From: an uncultured Lachnospiraceae bacterium
GTDB lineage: Bacteria; Bacillota; Clostridia; Lachnospirales; Lachnospiraceae
DNA length: 15,458 bases
NCBI GenBank assembly: GCA_910580005.1
Contig: CAJTXH010000064.1
Span: 1 to 15,458 of the forward strand
Reading direction: 5' to 3'
Of the stretch, positions 13,945-15,458 are shown one piece after another. Numbering within the stretch: position 1 is the first letter of the stretch; each line of letters opens with the position of its first letter. Below the pieces are notes generated by a model. That model had not been told where the DNA came from. It saw only the letters and a program-made list of their open reading frames with translations, and made no database searches. Position numbers and translations under genes: made by a program.

Positions 13945-13987
13945 GTTACTATTCGTTACTATTCACAGCTACGCTGTTCATAGTAAC
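13945..13987. repeat. Second copy of the intergenic palindrome, with partial tandem unit
   Basis: Bases 13955-13987 form the palindrome GTTACTATTCACAGC, TAC, GCTGTTCATAGTAAC, identical to 1766-1798 except for one base in the loop (C for A). A partial direct copy of the left arm, GTTACTATTC, sits immediately before it (13945-13954). It lies in the gap between the GH13 gene's stop and the ileS promoter. There is no T-run, so it is not an obvious terminator. Confidence 0.75.
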
Positions 13988-14003
13988 AAATAATGCTAAG
14001 GCT

Positions 14004-15314
14004 TTACTTTTCCATAAGCCAGAATGCTGCTGAATATGGTGGAAGTTCACTTCCCCCTCCAAAGTCATGTGGTTTTCCTGTAATTAAATCCTCTGCCATG
14101 CCACATCCTGCATCAAAATGTGCTACATATGGCTTATCAGAAGCATTAATTGCTACAAGCACCCTTTCCCCTTCACATGCACGCTCAAATATGCACTGGT
14201 GGTTTGTAAGTACAACATTACGGTAATTTCCATAATTTAATGCCTTGCTGCCTTTTTTTGCCTTGGCAAGCTTAGAAATCCATTCTGCCAGTTCCCCAAA
14301 TACAGGTTCTTCAAAACATGCACGTAATGCAGGGTCCCCCTCACTTTTAGCTGCCTTAGCGCCCCATTCACTTCCATAATATATACATGGTATTCCTGGC
14401 ATGCCAAAATTAAGCGCATAGATTAACGGCAGATGTTTCTCATTTGCCAGGTTGCTTGCAATACGGCTTACATCATGGTTATCAACGAAACTTAACAAAT
14501 GCATCCCTTTATAAAGCGTCCATTCTTCTGGTCCATACTGTCTTGCAAGTGAATGGCATATTTCAAACATATTCATGCTGTTAAAACTTGAATACAGGCC
14601 TTTATAACACTCATAGTTAGTAACAGAGTGGCACATTTCATTATTAGCCCACTGTTTATAATCACCATGAAGGGTTTCGCCTACAATAAAAAATTCCTCT
14701 TTAAGTGAATCTGTAAACTGCCTGAGCCTTTTTAAGAAATCCCTGTCCAGACAATATGCTACATCAAGACGCAGCCCGTCAATGTCAAATTCACTGACCC
14801 AGCTTCGTACTGCATCAAAAATATGCTGTATAACTTCTTCATTACGGAGGTTCAGTTTTACAAGGTCATAATTGCCTTCCCATCCCTCGTACCACAAGCC
14901 GTCATTATAATTTGAATTGCCGCCAAAATCAATGTGGAACCAGTCACGGTATTTTGAACCTTCCCTGTTAGCAAGCACATCCTGGAATGCCCAAAACCCA
15001 CGCCCAACATGGTTAAATACACCGTCAAGTACAACTTTTATGCCTTCCTTGTGAATTTCCCTGCAAACCTTTGCAAAATCATCATTACTTCCGAGCCTGC
15101 AGTCAATCTTATTAAAATCTCTTGTGTTATAGCCATGTGTATCAGACTCAAACACAGGTGAAAAATATATAGCATCAGCTCCCAGCTTCACAATATGTGG
15201 AATCCAGTCAATAACCTTTAAAATACGTGGTTTCTCCTCTCCATCATTCTCAAATGGCGCTCCACAAAATCCCAATGGGTAAATCTGATAAAATACACTT
15301 TCGTATGCCCACAT
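14004..15314 (-). CDS. Cytoplasmic GH13 alpha-amylase-family enzyme (cyclomaltodextrinase/maltodextrin hydrolase-like)
   Basis: Alpha-glucan-active glycoside hydrolase of family GH13, 436 residues. The four conserved regions are present: I DGVFNH (97-102), II GLRLDVAYC (180-188) with nucleophile D184, III GETL (212-215) with acid/base E213, and IV FVDNHD (276-281) with stabiliser D281. The beta/alpha barrel spans about 5-350 and a short beta-domain ends in ELPPYSAAFWLMEK. There is no signal peptide (MWAYESVFYQIYPLGF begins the barrel) and no N-terminal starch-binding domain, so the enzyme should act inside the cell on maltodextrins, cyclodextrins or glycogen-derived chains. Exact specificity cannot be read from the sequence. 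AAGGAGG lies about 8 nt before the ATG. It appears monocistronic, with its own promoter; ileS downstream has a separate one. Confidence 0.9.
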   Translation of the reverse strand: MWAYESVFYQIYPLGFCGAPFENDGEEKPRILKVIDWIPHIVKLGADAIYFSPVFESDTHGYNTRDFNKIDCRLGSNDDFAKVCREIHKEGIKVVLDGVFNHVGRGFWAFQDVLANREGSKYRDWFHIDFGGNSNYNDGLWYEGWEGNYDLVKLNLRNEEVIQHIFDAVRSWVSEFDIDGLRLDVAYCLDRDFLKRLRQFTDSLKEEFFIVGETLHGDYKQWANNEMCHSVTNYECYKGLYSSFNSMNMFEICHSLARQYGPEEWTLYKGMHLLSFVDNHDVSRIASNLANEKHLPLIYALNFGMPGIPCIYYGSEWGAKAAKSEGDPALRACFEEPVFGELAEWISKLAKAKKGSKALNYGNYRNVVLTNHQCIFERACEGERVLVAINASDKPYVAHFDAGCGMAEDLITGKPHDFGGGSELPPYSAAFWLMEK

Positions 15315-15355
15315 AATATTGCCCTCCTTTTTTGTAAATTACATATAACAATCGT

Positions 15356-15384
15356 AGTATACAGCAAATTCCAGTATACATCAA
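15356..15384 (-). promoter_or_regulatory. Sigma-A promoter of the GH13 gene
   Basis: On the minus strand TTGATG (15379-15384) and TATACT (15356-15361) are exactly 17 nt apart. Transcription would begin near 15349, a leader of about 35 nt. I looked for a catabolite-response element around it and found no acceptable match. Confidence 0.72.
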
Positions 15385-15399
15385 CGTATTATTAAATCC

Positions 15400-15442
15400 A
15401 GCCCACGTCCGTTTCATAAATTTCCAGTTATAATTCTGGGCT
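15400..15442. repeat. Weak inverted repeat upstream of the GH13 promoter
   Basis: AGCCCA (15400-15405) and TGGGCT (15437-15442) can pair across a 31-nt gap; an alternative local pairing is CCAG/CTGG within it. It lies just upstream of the -35 and could be an operator half-site pair or the 3' end of a structure belonging to a gene beyond the window. Support is weak. Confidence 0.25.
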
Positions 15443-15458
15443 TTGCCAGTAAACAGCA

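Noticed and set aside
13945..13987. The palindrome as a terminator for the GH13 gene.
   Set aside because: The stem is A/T-rich with two mismatches and no T-run follows on either strand.
13460..14033. Several open frames of 60-89 codons on both strands in the region upstream of ileS.
   Set aside because: They fall within the T-box leader, its promoter and the palindrome; conserved RNA features explain the sequence, and the products look like nothing known.
1..15458. CRISPR arrays, tRNA or rRNA genes, prophage or insertion-sequence genes.
   Set aside because: No regularly spaced direct repeats, no tRNA-like cloverleaf with a CCA-proximal acceptor, and no transposase, integrase or phage protein was seen on either strand.

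Overview
The window looks like chromosomal core DNA from an AT-rich, low-GC Gram-positive anaerobe, most likely a Clostridia member of the Lachnospiraceae type. The reasons are the Firmicutes-type S12 with its N-terminal insertion, SpoVG, a GlgC/GlgD pair, a tandem-DnaD-domain primosome protein beside a DnaC/DnaI-like loader, a T-box in front of ileS, and strong AGGAGG ribosome binding sites with sigma-A promoters. Family placement is inferred from protein character only. No phage, IS element, CRISPR array, rRNA or tRNA gene is visible.

Layout, left to right. (1) 1-1726, minus strand: the 5' part of rpsL, cut by the window edge, with its own near-consensus promoter; upstream of it, a one-TM protein with a probable beta-propeller ectodomain (DUF5711-like), also with its own promoter. 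(2) 1727-1985: a gene-free stretch holding a cluster of inverted repeats, then a strong bidirectional terminator. (3) 2001-4881, minus strand: an apparent glgC-glgD-spoVG operon, in which the glycogen precursor enzymes are followed by the sporulation/septation regulator SpoVG. (4) 4882-5078: a divergent promoter region. (5) 5079-9945, plus strand: murC, a DnaD-domain protein, a helicase-loader ATPase and a long PRPP synthetase, closely spaced and probably one operon. (6) 9946-10328: a convergent intergenic stretch with three hairpins and perhaps a tiny membrane ORF. (7) 10329-13915, minus strand: ileS of the type 2 (eukaryote-like) lineage, controlled by a tRNA-Ile T-box whose promoter, AUC specifier, antiterminator and terminator can all be located. 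(8) 13945-13987: a second copy of the palindrome seen at 1766-1798. (9) 14004-15384, minus strand: a cytoplasmic GH13 amylase-family enzyme with its own promoter.

GlgC/GlgD feed ADP-glucose into glycogen and the GH13 enzyme probably degrades intracellular alpha-glucans or imported maltodextrins, so storage and breakdown functions sit near each other but on separate transcripts. The murC cluster links cell-wall precursor synthesis, replication initiation and nucleotide supply.

I found no convincing undescribed multi-gene system. The most interesting items are non-coding: the palindrome cluster at 1765-1930 with its distant copy at 13955-13987, and the T-box with a degenerate T-box sequence.
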